DNA of 64,000 bases. It comes from Syntrophales bacterium. GTDB lineage: Bacteria > Desulfobacterota > Syntrophia > Syntrophales > UBA2210. Below the pieces are notes generated by a model. It was not told the origin of the DNA. It saw nothing but the letters and a program-made list of their open reading frames with translations, and did no database searches. The DNA lies in assembly GCA_023230565.1 (NCBI GenBank), contig JALNXD010000003.1, forward strand, positions 62,001 through 126,000. The letters are read 5' to 3'. Shown here piece by piece: positions 54,472 to 63,903 of the stretch (within the stretch, counting starts at the first letter, position 1; every line of letters begins with the position of its first letter). Position numbers and translations under genes: made by a program.

Positions 54472-54888
54472 TTATTTCTTGTCACGCCTCTGCATAAGTT
54501 CGAAAATGGCGCCTCCCGGTCCGCCTGCATCAAGATATGCAAATCTCCCGGGATCATGGATGAGGAGATTCGCTCCTTTTTCCACCAGATCTGCAGCTTC
54601 GGCATCCACATCGTCGACAAAAAAGCCCAGATGATGAACCCCTTCACCCCATTTATCAATAAATTTAGATTGGAAGATTCTTCCCTCAACGCATTGCACC
54701 AATTCTATTTCAACGGGACCGACATAGGCGAAAGCCATCCGTATTTTCCAGGGGCGCCCCTTTGTGTCTGTGCCGCCATTTTCCTGATATGTCCAGGGTC
54801 CTATTCCGTACAACTTGGACCATGAATCAACAACTTTATCAATATCGGTTACCGCGTAGCTGATATGATCGACTGATTTTATCTGCAT
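54472..54888 (-). CDS. VOC family protein, methylmalonyl-CoA epimerase-like
   Basis: This is a 138-residue vicinal-oxygen-chelate protein from ATG 54888, which has AAGGAG 9 bases upstream. Metal-site His in VDHISYAVTDIDK, HHLGFFVDDVDAE and Glu in GAIFELMQRR are present. It most resembles methylmalonyl-CoA epimerase or glyoxalase-like isomerases; the substrate is inferred. It lies between the SDR gene and the LEA14 lipoprotein gene. Confidence 0.78.
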   Translation of the reverse strand: MQIKSVDHISYAVTDIDKVVDSWSKLYGIGPWTYQENGGTDTKGRPWKIRMAFAYVGPVEIELVQCVEGRIFQSKFIDKWGEGVHHLGFFVDDVDAEAADLVEKGANLLIHDPGRFAYLDAGGPGGAIFELMQRRDKK

Positions 54889-54981
54889 TGAACAATTCTC
54901 CTTTTTTAATAGCATCTGAGCTCGTTGATACTGCCGGTATTTTTAAAATCTCTTACAGCAGATTAAATTCTATCAAAATAT

Positions 54982-55767
54982 TTATTTCTCCGGATGAGCC
55001 GGTTCTCCATGGAGAACCCCGCCATCGACCACGATTGTTTCTCCGGTAACATAACTTCCGGCATCTGAAGCCAGGAATACTACCACGCCTCCCAGTTCCT
55101 CCGGCTCGCCAAGTCTCAGAAGCGGAACTTTCGCCACGGCAGCTTTATTTACTTCCGGATCTTTCCATAGCTGCTCGCTTAAACGGGTTTTTATAATACC
55201 AGGCGCAATTGCATTCACTCTGATATTGTGCTGTCCCCATTCTTTTGCCATTACATTGGTCAGCATGATCACTGCAGCCTTTGTTACACAATATACCCCA
55301 AGATCACTTGCTCTCATACCGCCAATAGATGCGGTATTGATAATGGAGCCTCCGCCTTGGTCTTTCATGACCCGTGCCGCAAGCTGACTCAGGAAGAAAA
55401 GGCCCTTCAAATTCACATTCATGGTGATATCCCATGTTTTTTCATCCTGGTACATGAGAGGACCGTAATAGGGATTGGTTCCGGCATTGTTCATAAGGAT
55501 ATCGAGCCGCCCGAATTCACTTGTGACTTTTTCGATAAGAGATTTCGATTCATCCAGCTTGGCTACGTGGGATGCAATCGCCATCGCCTTGCCGCCCTTT
55601 GCCTTAATTTCCTCGGCTACTTCTTCATTGCCGGCGAGTTTTCGGCTGCTGACAACTACAGTCGCCCCCGCATCAGCAAGTGCATGAGCGGCGGCACGTC
55701 CAATCCCCCGGCTGCCACCGGTAATGAGAGCCACTTTCCCTTCACAAGAAAACAACGATAGATTCAT
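54982..55767 (-). CDS. SDR family oxidoreductase
   Basis: This is a classical short-chain dehydrogenase of 261 residues. The cofactor motif TGGSRGIGRAAAHALADAG, NNAG, catalytic Ser in NTASIGG, Tyr and Lys in YCVTKAAV and IAPGIIKT are all intact. Substrate may be a 3-ketoacyl thioester or a sugar/alcohol. GGAATG precedes the ATG. It belongs to the minus-strand group with the FAD and ferredoxin-type redox genes. Confidence 0.9.
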   Translation of the reverse strand: MNLSLFSCEGKVALITGGSRGIGRAAAHALADAGATVVVSSRKLAGNEEVAEEIKAKGGKAMAIASHVAKLDESKSLIEKVTSEFGRLDILMNNAGTNPYYGPLMYQDEKTWDITMNVNLKGLFFLSQLAARVMKDQGGGSIINTASIGGMRASDLGVYCVTKAAVIMLTNVMAKEWGQHNIRVNAIAPGIIKTRLSEQLWKDPEVNKAAVAKVPLLRLGEPEELGGVVVFLASDAGSYVTGETIVVDGGVLHGEPAHPEK

Positions 55768-55838
55768 GGTGCATTCCTTTCTATGTGGATTTTATTCTGC
55801 GTTAAAAAGATCGGGCACTTCAAAATTTTTCATACAAC

Positions 55839-56996
55839 TTATATCATAATTTTCAGGTCCGTCAATGGATAGGATGCACATGCATGGATGTAACCGAAGC
55901 GGCGGTCCGATTTTCTGACTTTTACTCCCGCTGGCTGAAACACCTCTCCCGAAACAAGCCTTATGCGGCAGAGGCTGCATTCGCCGGTTCGGCATGAGTT
56001 TGGAACCGTAATCCCCGCCCGTTCCAAGGCATTGATGAGCGGTTCTCCCGCAAAGGCGGTCAAAGAAACGCCTCCGTTGAGCATGACAATGAAAGACTCA
56101 TTCTTTCTTACTGAAGCCGGCCAGTCCGGTTCAAGGGTGATATCTCCGGGAAGTCCGAAGCTATCGCTCCTGATGTGCTTTGCCTGTATATTCAGCTTCG
56201 CAAATTCTTCCCTGCAGAAACGGTTCATTTCTTCGGAACCGCAGAGATAAAACATTTTTCCCGAAATGTCTCCCGCGATCTTTTGTATCAGTTCGGACGT
56301 AATTAGACCGCAATACCCGTCATATCCCTTCGGCGGTTCGGAAATAATGTTCGCCACGGTCAAGTTTGTATGCCGTTGTGCTCTCTCTTTAAGTTCAGCA
56401 TCGAAAATAATATTGTCTGGGCTCCGATTTCCGTAAATCAAGTGAATGGTTCGGTCATGGCCCCGGTCTGTCACCTCGCGGATCATGCTCATGAAAGGGG
56501 TTATACCGCTGCCTCCTGCGATAAATACCAGATCGTTTCCATGAAACAGGGGATTGTAATAGAAATGACCTTCGGGCCCTGAAGTTTCCAGGTCATCCCC
56601 TGGATTAACGGTATCGAGGAGATAGGAAGAGACAAAACCGCCGGTGACTCTTTTAATTGTGATTTCGTAATAGGCAGTTTGAAAAGGGGAAGAGGATATG
56701 CTGTAAGGACGGGCTGTTCTTATGCCTTTCGCGGTGATATACACATTGATATATTGTCCCGCGTGGAAAGGAGGAAGATACCCTTCTGCCGGTACAAAAC
56801 GCAGAGTGCGCGCATCTGGTGTTTCCTCTCGTATTTCCGATACCCTCATTTTTATCCTCTTCGGATGAAATCTGTCTGTTATCCGGGTTACAAGTTCCTG
56901 CGGCCTGATATTTTGAATTGCATATTTCTGCAGAACAGATAGCTCTTTTTCAATTTCCCGATATCCTTCGATCTCAGTTCTGAAATCCCGGTTCAT
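55839..56996 (-). CDS. Flavin reductase with C-terminal 2Fe-2S ferredoxin domain
   Basis: This is a 385-residue ferredoxin-NADP reductase-type protein. An about 50-residue N-terminal extension is followed by FAD-binding RPYSISSSP, NAD-binding GGSGITPFMSMIREV, and a plant-type 2Fe-2S domain with CRTGECSLCRIRL and a final Cys in HACASYPL. This is the class of oxygenase or desaturase reductases. The start ATG 56996 lies 4 bases after the upstream stop, with GGAGGA inside that gene, so they are co-translated. The redox partner is likely the FAD-dependent protein just upstream. Confidence 0.88.
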   Translation of the reverse strand: MNRDFRTEIEGYREIEKELSVLQKYAIQNIRPQELVTRITDRFHPKRIKMRVSEIREETPDARTLRFVPAEGYLPPFHAGQYINVYITAKGIRTARPYSISSSPFQTAYYEITIKRVTGGFVSSYLLDTVNPGDDLETSGPEGHFYYNPLFHGNDLVFIAGGSGITPFMSMIREVTDRGHDRTIHLIYGNRSPDNIIFDAELKERAQRHTNLTVANIISEPPKGYDGYCGLITSELIQKIAGDISGKMFYLCGSEEMNRFCREEFAKLNIQAKHIRSDSFGLPGDITLEPDWPASVRKNESFIVMLNGGVSLTAFAGEPLINALERAGITVPNSCRTGECSLCRIRLVSGEVFQPAGVKVRKSDRRFGYIHACASYPLTDLKIMI

Positions 56997-57000
56997 AATT

Positions 57001-58491
57001 TTATTCCTCCAGATATCTGCACACAGCTTTTGCTGCTGCCGCACCCGACTCCAAAGCCGGCTGAAAGCCTCCCATTCCAACCCAGGCTCCGGCCGAATAC
57101 AGCCCCTGTACTGGTGAAAGAGGAGATACAAAGAGATTAGAATCCTTGGCATATTGATCGAAGCCGTAAAAAGAGCCGCCTGGATGGCCCAGATATCTCA
57201 GATGGGTAAGCGGTGTTGAAACTTCAACTTCCTCAATGGAGTCCTTGAATCCCGGATGTACCAGTTCGGCAATATCAAGCAATCCTTTTGCGAAACGGTA
57301 CTTGGTGTCTGCATACTGCATCGGCGGAATCTGGTACCAGTGGTCGGCATATTGAAGACTGATCAGTACCACCTGGCAGGCGCCTGCAGGTGAAAATTCA
57401 GGATCGGCCACATCATAGCACGTGAGCCCGCACATTTCAGGGCTGTCAAATGTGCGGCATAGTGCGAACTGGCGGTCCATGTCCGTATTAAGGGATATAA
57501 ACCGAGTACTTACTTCGATTCCAAGGTCTCCGGGTTCACAATCGAGGCCGCAATATACGCTGACAGCGGAAGGACCTAAAGTCCGGGAAGCCAGTTTTTT
57601 CAGCATGGCGGGACTCACTGTTTCGGGATCAATAAGGTCGGTATAGGTGGATATGGTGCTTGCATTGGAAATTACCGACCGGGCGCGTATTTCATCTCCG
57701 TATTCAGTAATTACGCCGACTGCTTTACCCCCGGAAACGATAATTTTTTTTACGCCGCAGTTGAATCTGACATTACCGCCGGCCTTGAGAAATGAGTCGA
57801 CAATCGCATTCGAAAGGGCCTGGGAACCGCCTTTCATATGGTATGGTTTAAATTCCGTGTATGCCCATAGGAGCATAGCCAGATCCGAAAAAGAGATTCG
57901 TGACGGGGGCAGGCCGACATAACCCCAATAAGAGGCAATGGCCATCTTTAGACAGGGATCTTCAAAAAATTCGTCCAGAACTTGCCCGCCTGTTTTGAGC
58001 GCATACTTGAAATAGAGAGGATACCTATCCTTCGATGCGTGCTGATCCCTGAAGTAGTAGATTGAAATCAACTGATGGCAGAATTCCCAGACGAGGCCGA
58101 TGAAGTTTTCGATCGCTTTTTTTTCGGAAGGAAATTTTTCTTTAAGTGCATGAACAATTTCCGACCTGTCCGCTTTAAGCGTCACATCGAATACCCCCGG
58201 GATTCCGGTACGGTAAAGGGTGTCTTCTTCAACAAAATCGATCTGATCGATGACTCCGATCTGCTGCAGGAGACCCCTTAGCGGGCCGGGTTTATCGGGA
58301 GTTCCCAAACCGCTCAGCTGATGAAGCGCAACTTCGAATTCGAAGCGGCCGCGAATAAAGCTGGTTGCACAGCCGCCGGGGACGTTATGACGTTCACAAA
58401 GCAATGTCCTGATTCCCCGTCTCGCCAAACCGGCCGCCGCAGAAAGCCCGCCATTTCCGGCGCCGATAACAATAGCATCGTAATCGGGCAT
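57001..58491 (-). CDS. Phytoene desaturase-like FAD-dependent oxidoreductase
   Basis: This is a 496-residue flavoprotein of the CrtI/retinol saturase type. The dinucleotide fold VIGAGNGGLSAAAGLARRG, the GGCATSFIRGRFEFEVALHQLSG-like substrate region (first part GGCATSF), and a C-terminal LYSAGAWVGMGGFQPALESG FAD motif are present. Members saturate or desaturate isoprenoid or polyene chains. No carotenoid genes are nearby, so the substrate is open. Coupling to the 2Fe-2S reductase downstream suggests a two-component system. Confidence 0.87.
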   Translation of the reverse strand: MPDYDAIVIGAGNGGLSAAAGLARRGIRTLLCERHNVPGGCATSFIRGRFEFEVALHQLSGLGTPDKPGPLRGLLQQIGVIDQIDFVEEDTLYRTGIPGVFDVTLKADRSEIVHALKEKFPSEKKAIENFIGLVWEFCHQLISIYYFRDQHASKDRYPLYFKYALKTGGQVLDEFFEDPCLKMAIASYWGYVGLPPSRISFSDLAMLLWAYTEFKPYHMKGGSQALSNAIVDSFLKAGGNVRFNCGVKKIIVSGGKAVGVITEYGDEIRARSVISNASTISTYTDLIDPETVSPAMLKKLASRTLGPSAVSVYCGLDCEPGDLGIEVSTRFISLNTDMDRQFALCRTFDSPEMCGLTCYDVADPEFSPAGACQVVLISLQYADHWYQIPPMQYADTKYRFAKGLLDIAELVHPGFKDSIEEVEVSTPLTHLRYLGHPGGSFYGFDQYAKDSNLFVSPLSPVQGLYSAGAWVGMGGFQPALESGAAAAKAVCRYLEE

Positions 58492-58515
58492 AACGTCTCC
58501 TTAAGTATAATTTAT

Positions 58516-60027
58516 TTAATGCATGGGGATAATTTCATAATTATCCTGAAGAAAACTGTTGTCGGTTTGTATTATTATCTTTTTCATCAATCTATGTTCC
58601 AGGTTCTCCAGGAGCTTTCGTTCCTCTTCCATTAAAGTTCTTGCTACCTCGGGATTCACGAGAAGGCATATTGTTTTTGTGAGATTGCGGACGGATTCTC
58701 TTTCCAATTCCCTGAATATTTCGTAACAGATAGTGGTCTTCGATTTAATGATCCCTCTTCCGCAGCATTGCGGGCAGGATTCGCACATTATTTTCGCAAG
58801 GCTTTTTCTCCGGCGCTGGCGGGTCATTTCGATGAGCCCCAATTCGGAAATCTTTTGAATGCTGGTTTTGCTCCGGTCTTTTTCCAGTTCCATTTTAAGC
58901 GCATTAAACACCAGGTCCCGATTTGTTTCGTCTACCATATCGATAAAATCAATAATGATTATTCCTCCTATATTTCGGACTCTGAGCTGGTGGGCTATTT
59001 CCTTTACTGCTTCCAGATTGGTTTTCAAAATGGTTTCTTCAAGATTACGCTTTCCGACGTACTTGCCCGTATTGACATCAATCGCGCAAAGTGCCTCCGT
59101 TTCATCTATGACGATGTACCCCCCCGATTTAAGCCATACTTTTTTGTCAAAAAGTTTTCCCACATCGATTTCGATCCCGAAATGATCGAAGATCGGCACA
59201 TTGCCCTCATAAAGTTCCAGCGAATATGGCACACCGGGCATGAATTTTTTCATAAATTCATCTATCTTCTGATATTCGCGTTTTGAATCTATTACAATGC
59301 GGCCTGTGTCTTCCGTATATAGATCCCGTACGGCTCGTAACGTCATACTGAGATCCTTGTGAACAAGGCCGGGGATACCGACTTTCGAGCGCGTCGATTT
59401 TATATTTTCCCAAAGCCTTACGAGATAATCGACGTCTTTTTTCAGTTCGTCTTCTCCCTTTCCTTCGCTCATTGTTCTGGCAATAAATCCGAAATCGGGG
59501 CGACGCAAAGATTCAATTATTTTTCTAAGTCTTTCCCTTTCTTCCTCATCGGTTATTTTCCTTGATATGCCTATGTGATGGGCGGTAGGCATCGCTACAA
59601 GATTTCTTCCGGGAAGCGAAATATAGGTGGTGACTCTGGCCCCTTTTGTTCCAAGAGGTTCTTTTGAAGCCTGGACAAGTATTTCCTGCCCTTCCTGCAG
59701 AATATCCTCAATCGCGCATGGGTGAGGTTTGGTTATCCATTTACCTTCTATATTTTCTTCTTCTTCCTCTCCGGCAACAAGAAAATCAAGTTCGTGCTCA
59801 TCGCAGCACGCATCAGCCACGTAAAGAAATGCCGTTCTGCCCAGACCTATGTCTACAAAGGCCGCTTGCATGCCGGGAAGTACCCGCACAACTTTCCCGT
59901 TATAGATGTTTCCGGCTATTGATCTTTCATCAGCTCTTTCTACATAAAGGTTTGCAAGAGTTTTATTGTCGATAATGGCGATTCTCGTTTCATAGTCTTT
60001 GCAGTTGAAGATCATTTCTTTCGCCAT
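58516..60027 (-). CDS. rng: Ribonuclease G/E family endoribonuclease
   Basis: This is a 503-residue RNase G-type enzyme. An S1-like N-terminal region (GNIYNGKVVRVLPGMQAAFVD), catalytic acidic residues in CAIDVNTGKYVG and IIIIDFIDM, and the zinc-link cysteines CESCPQCCGRG are present. It cleaves single-stranded A/U-rich RNA in mRNA decay and 16S rRNA maturation. It starts 3 bases after the radical SAM gene, a conserved neighbour in many bacteria. Confidence 0.94.
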   Translation of the reverse strand: MAKEMIFNCKDYETRIAIIDNKTLANLYVERADERSIAGNIYNGKVVRVLPGMQAAFVDIGLGRTAFLYVADACCDEHELDFLVAGEEEEENIEGKWITKPHPCAIEDILQEGQEILVQASKEPLGTKGARVTTYISLPGRNLVAMPTAHHIGISRKITDEEERERLRKIIESLRRPDFGFIARTMSEGKGEDELKKDVDYLVRLWENIKSTRSKVGIPGLVHKDLSMTLRAVRDLYTEDTGRIVIDSKREYQKIDEFMKKFMPGVPYSLELYEGNVPIFDHFGIEIDVGKLFDKKVWLKSGGYIVIDETEALCAIDVNTGKYVGKRNLEETILKTNLEAVKEIAHQLRVRNIGGIIIIDFIDMVDETNRDLVFNALKMELEKDRSKTSIQKISELGLIEMTRQRRRKSLAKIMCESCPQCCGRGIIKSKTTICYEIFRELERESVRNLTKTICLLVNPEVARTLMEEERKLLENLEHRLMKKIIIQTDNSFLQDNYEIIPMH

Positions 60028-60030
60028 TTT

Positions 60031-62538
60031 TTATCTTTCCTCTTTAAAGAGGGTCTCCTTTTTTAGAATTCGCGCTCTCCCGGCTGCCGCTTCGTCAATC
60101 TCCAGAACGTGAGTAAGTATTTCTGAGGGCCTCACACTTCCTTCGATATTAAACAGCAAAGTCATATCAATTGTCAATGCATCTTCATTGCACGAGATAT
60201 ATTCTACCAAAGGACGGACATTTTTTTTCTGTTCTTTTTTTCTTGATGTCCTCCGAATTACGGCAAGGTCTGATTTAAGGAATTCACTAATTTTCCGGTC
60301 CAGATCATTAAAAACAGAATGGCGGTCCTCCTGTGCAAATGAAATTCGGTACTTGAATCCGGTAATTTCTTTTGAAAGTGAGGATTTTCGTCCATTGGGA
60401 AGTTCGGAAATGGAAAGAATTGTTATACCCGAAGGAAGTGAATCGGTAATTCTCATTGCCATTTCTTTCGGATCAAATTTCTGATTTTGAATTTGTATGT
60501 CGGCATATTCGGAAAGGCTTTCAATTCCGAGCGGTGTGGCGCCATGAAAAGAAATCTTCGGACCGGGGTGATAGCCGGCTGAAAAAATGAATGTAAAGCC
60601 ACTTCTTGTTATAGCGCGGATGAGTGCAGACTGCGTATCAAGATGAGAAAGAAAACGTGCCGTGCCGATTTTACTGTAAGCAATTCTGAGTGCTGCAGGT
60701 GTCAGGGCAGCAATACCGGGATCAAGCCGCGGGAGGAGTTTATCCGAATCGATCTTTAAAGGCGGCTCTGCTTTTATAATTCCTATACTGCTGTTGCAGG
60801 CGCCGCACCCCGTACAGGATGTAAAACGGCAGTCTTCCGTCAATATGCCGCTTTTCGCTTTTTCATCTTCCCTTAGGAGATATTCTTTTTCAACCCCGCA
60901 ATCGATGTGATCCCAGGAGAGAGAATTGTTCTTGTTGCGTTCATCCAAATATTGTGCAGGCTGGATTTTCAATTCAGAGATCGCCTTTTCCCAATTATCA
61001 AACGTGAATATATCACTCCACCCGTCAAAGCGGCAACCCCGCAAAAAAGCGTTTTCGATCAGCTCGCCTGTCTTCCGATCTCCCCTGGAAATAAGGCCTT
61101 CGAGAAAGCTCATCCGCCTGTCGTGCCACTTGAGCTTGATATTTCCATGACGTACCTTTTCTCTGAAGAATTTTTGACGGGTTTCAATTTCTTCGATTCC
61201 TATCTGCCGTTTCCATTGAAAAGGGGTGTGAGGCTTGGGAATAAAGGTGGAAAGGCTCACGGTTACTTGACAACGGCCGCCGCCCTCCTTGAGAACCTTA
61301 TATCCGAGGTCGGCGATACCTTCGAGATCCTCCTCTGTTTCCGTAGGCAGTCCGATCATGAAATAAAGTTTGACAGACTTCCATCCGCTATCGAATACGA
61401 GGCGCACGGTCTTGAGAAGGTTTTCCTCCGAATTGCCTTTATTAATCACATCTCTCAGACGCTGAGTTCCAGCTTCAGGAGCCAAGGTGAAGCTCGTTTT
61501 TCTTACTTTTTTAATTTCATCGATCAATTGCGGGGTAAGCGTCTCCGGTCTGAGGGAAGGAAGCGCAAGGGCAATTTTTTTTTCACAATAACGAGCCATA
61601 AGAGCCTTCAGAAGGTACTCAATGGAACTGTAATCCCCCGAGCTGAGCGATAAAAGAGATATTTCTTCATAGCCGGTTGCAGCAAGAACCTGCCCGGCAT
61701 TTTCGATAAGCCCTTTCGGTGTTCGCTCCCGTACAGGTCGCCATACCATCCCTGCCTGACAGAAACGGCATCCCCTGGTGCACCCCCTGGCAATTTCAAG
61801 AGAGATGCGGTCATGTATTGTTCTTATCAAAGGAACCACAGGTGTATCCGGCCTGCACGAACGGTCAAGATCTGAAACGACCCGTTTGCGTATTTTTTCC
61901 GATCCATTATACACTGAAGGGACATAGACTCCTTCAAGTTCGGAAAGACTCTCCAGTACAGCTCGCCGTGAGCGCTTTTTCTGCGTGCCATCCGCTACCG
62001 TTTCAGCAATTTCTATTACCACATCCTCTCCTTCGCCTATCGCGAAGGCATCTATAAACGGGGCCATGGGTTCAGGGTTGAAGGCGCAGGGCCCTCCGGC
62101 AAGTATCAGTGGATCCGTTTCCCGCCGATCGCTGTTGCGTATCGGAATATTCCCCAGGGAAAGCATTGCAAGTACATTAGTATAGGAAAGCTCGTATTGA
62201 AGCGAAAAGCCTACTACATCGAAACTGTTAAGAGGTGCATGGGATTCCAGCGAAAAAAGCGGGATGCCATTTTCCCTCATCATTTTTTCCATATCAGGCC
62301 ATGGAGCATACACGCGCTCCGCCGCAACTTTCGGCATGTTGTTTAAAATACAATAGAGTATCTGAAGACCCGGATGGGACATGCCGATTTCGTATACATC
62401 CGGAAAGGCAAGAGCGAAATGAAGCCGGCACAGGCGCGGATCCTTTCGCACGCTATTTGTTTCTCCTCCAATATATCGGGCCGGTTTCTGCACCATTGGA
62501 AGCAGTGATTCAATATGATCGTTAAAAATGTGTCTCAT
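60031..62538 (-). CDS. Fused radical SAM protein (TIGR03960-type) with DUF2344-like C-terminus
   Basis: This is an 835-residue protein. The N-terminal part is a B12-binding-like plus radical SAM unit with CTRGCRFCQAGM (CX3CX2C) and LAPEAGTQRLRDVINKG, as in TIGR03960. A second Cys-rich site CTGCGACNSS follows. The last about 230 residues match the TIGR03936/DUF2344 domain, which is a separate gene in many bacteria. Its neighbourhood with RNase G is conserved. The reaction is unknown. It overlaps the malate dehydrogenase stop by ATGA. Confidence 0.88.
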   Translation of the reverse strand: MRHIFNDHIESLLPMVQKPARYIGGETNSVRKDPRLCRLHFALAFPDVYEIGMSHPGLQILYCILNNMPKVAAERVYAPWPDMEKMMRENGIPLFSLESHAPLNSFDVVGFSLQYELSYTNVLAMLSLGNIPIRNSDRRETDPLILAGGPCAFNPEPMAPFIDAFAIGEGEDVVIEIAETVADGTQKKRSRRAVLESLSELEGVYVPSVYNGSEKIRKRVVSDLDRSCRPDTPVVPLIRTIHDRISLEIARGCTRGCRFCQAGMVWRPVRERTPKGLIENAGQVLAATGYEEISLLSLSSGDYSSIEYLLKALMARYCEKKIALALPSLRPETLTPQLIDEIKKVRKTSFTLAPEAGTQRLRDVINKGNSEENLLKTVRLVFDSGWKSVKLYFMIGLPTETEEDLEGIADLGYKVLKEGGGRCQVTVSLSTFIPKPHTPFQWKRQIGIEEIETRQKFFREKVRHGNIKLKWHDRRMSFLEGLISRGDRKTGELIENAFLRGCRFDGWSDIFTFDNWEKAISELKIQPAQYLDERNKNNSLSWDHIDCGVEKEYLLREDEKAKSGILTEDCRFTSCTGCGACNSSIGIIKAEPPLKIDSDKLLPRLDPGIAALTPAALRIAYSKIGTARFLSHLDTQSALIRAITRSGFTFIFSAGYHPGPKISFHGATPLGIESLSEYADIQIQNQKFDPKEMAMRITDSLPSGITILSISELPNGRKSSLSKEITGFKYRISFAQEDRHSVFNDLDRKISEFLKSDLAVIRRTSRKKEQKKNVRPLVEYISCNEDALTIDMTLLFNIEGSVRPSEILTHVLEIDEAAAGRARILKKETLFKEER

Positions 62539-63464
62539 TCTATTTTCAAATTTTCGTATATTTTTTTCACGCTTTCAGCCGCTGTCCTGAGATCCTTGAG
62601 CTCATCTTCTTTTACTGGAATTTCGCAGATCCGTTCGATTCCCCTGGATCCGAGTATTACCGGCACGCCTATGTGCATTCCTTCGATACCGAACTCTCCC
62701 TGCAGATAGGCCGCGGCGGGAAGCATACGTTTGCTGTCCCGGATTATGGACTCTATCATTGCTGTGACTGAAGATGACGGCGCATGCCAGGCGCTGCCTG
62801 TCTTGAGAAGAGAGACTATTTCAGCGCCACCCTGTTTTGTTCTTTTAACAATTTCTTGAAAACGTTTCTTACTGATGAGCTCTGTAACCGGGACTCCCTT
62901 GACGGCAGTAAAACTTTCGATCGGTATCATTGATTCACCATGACTTCCCAGGACGAGCGCTTCAACATCCTTGATTGAAACCTGTAACTCAAGAGAAAGA
63001 AAATATTTAAATCGGGCTTCGTCCAGCACACCTCCCATTCCCATAACATGAGAATGTGGAAACCCCGAAAGCTTCCATGCAAGATGAGTCATCACATCGA
63101 GCGGATTGGTCACTATTATAATAATTGCATACGGCGCATAGGTAACTATTTTTTTTATTACGGATTTGATAATCGCGCCGTTTTTATGGGCGAGTTCTTC
63201 GCGAGTCATTCCTGGAGTCCTCGGGAATCCGGCAGTGACAACCACAATATGCGAGCCGTCCATTTCTGAAAAGTCATTTGTTCCTGTGATCCTGCCGTCA
63301 AATCCTTCCAGAGAAGCGGATTGTGCAATATCAAGTGCTTTCCCTTGAGGGATTCCTTCAACAATATCTATCAGGACGACATCTGCAATATTCTTTTCAA
63401 CCGTTCTCTGACCGACCATGGCTCCCACGAAACCTGAACCGACCACTGTTATTTTTTTATCCAT
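62535..63464 (-). CDS. mdh: Malate dehydrogenase
   Basis: This is a 309-residue NAD-dependent dehydrogenase of the LDH-like MDH group. Marks are VVGSGFVGAMVGQ, Asp in VLIDIVEG for NAD preference, substrate Arg pair in GFPRTPGMTREEL, NPLDVMTHL, and catalytic His in GSHGESM. The Arg in the GFPRTPGMTR loop indicates malate over lactate. It connects oxaloacetate and malate in central metabolism. It overlaps the next upstream gene by 8 bases. Confidence 0.94.
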   Translation of the reverse strand: MDKKITVVGSGFVGAMVGQRTVEKNIADVVLIDIVEGIPQGKALDIAQSASLEGFDGRITGTNDFSEMDGSHIVVVTAGFPRTPGMTREELAHKNGAIIKSVIKKIVTYAPYAIIIIVTNPLDVMTHLAWKLSGFPHSHVMGMGGVLDEARFKYFLSLELQVSIKDVEALVLGSHGESMIPIESFTAVKGVPVTELISKKRFQEIVKRTKQGGAEIVSLLKTGSAWHAPSSSVTAMIESIIRDSKRMLPAAAYLQGEFGIEGMHIGVPVILGSRGIERICEIPVKEDELKDLRTAAESVKKIYENLKIE

Positions 63465-63903
63465 TATTTTGCTCTCCCAGGGTGTCTTGGTTATGTATAC
63501 TTTTATTGTTATCGCCCCGTTTTTCCAGATATTTTCTGTACCGGTGAGGCCGCTTTTTAATATCAGAAAGCCTGGAGAGGATCAGGCTGGCTGCAAAATT
63601 GGGCCGTGCGAGATAGCGCAATGCATCCTTCTTGAAGTCTTCAAGCAGTTCATTGAAAACCGCATCTTTATCTTCAACCCTTACAAAGCTTCTTTCTTTG
63701 CGGTATTTAAAATCAATATGAGATCCAAAAATATTGTTTAGAACTTCATAATCTTGAGGCGATTCAAAAAACGTGCGCTTAATTTCGACAGGCACGATAA
63801 TTTCTATTGCAACTGATGCAGTATCTGCGGCTATTTTGCGGGATCGATCCCATATATATACAATAAGGGTATTGGGCAGATTTATTTTTTCGACCAGGTT
63901 CAT
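63457..63903 (-). CDS. Conserved hypothetical protein upstream of mdh
   Basis: This is a basic soluble protein of about 148 residues if started at ATG 63903 (AGGAG 10 bases upstream); the frame is open to 63954. Visible pieces are LPNTLIVYIWDRSRKIAADT, PVEIKRTFFESPQDYEVL and a Lys/Arg-rich C-terminus KKRPHRYRKYLEKRG. I do not recognise a domain or active site. The overlap with mdh suggests co-expression. Confidence 0.7.
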   Translation of the reverse strand: MNLVEKINLPNTLIVYIWDRSRKIAADTASVAIEIIVPVEIKRTFFESPQDYEVLNNIFGSHIDFKYRKERSFVRVEDKDAVFNELLEDFKKDALRYLARPNFAASLILSRLSDIKKRPHRYRKYLEKRGDNNKSIHNQDTLGEQNNG

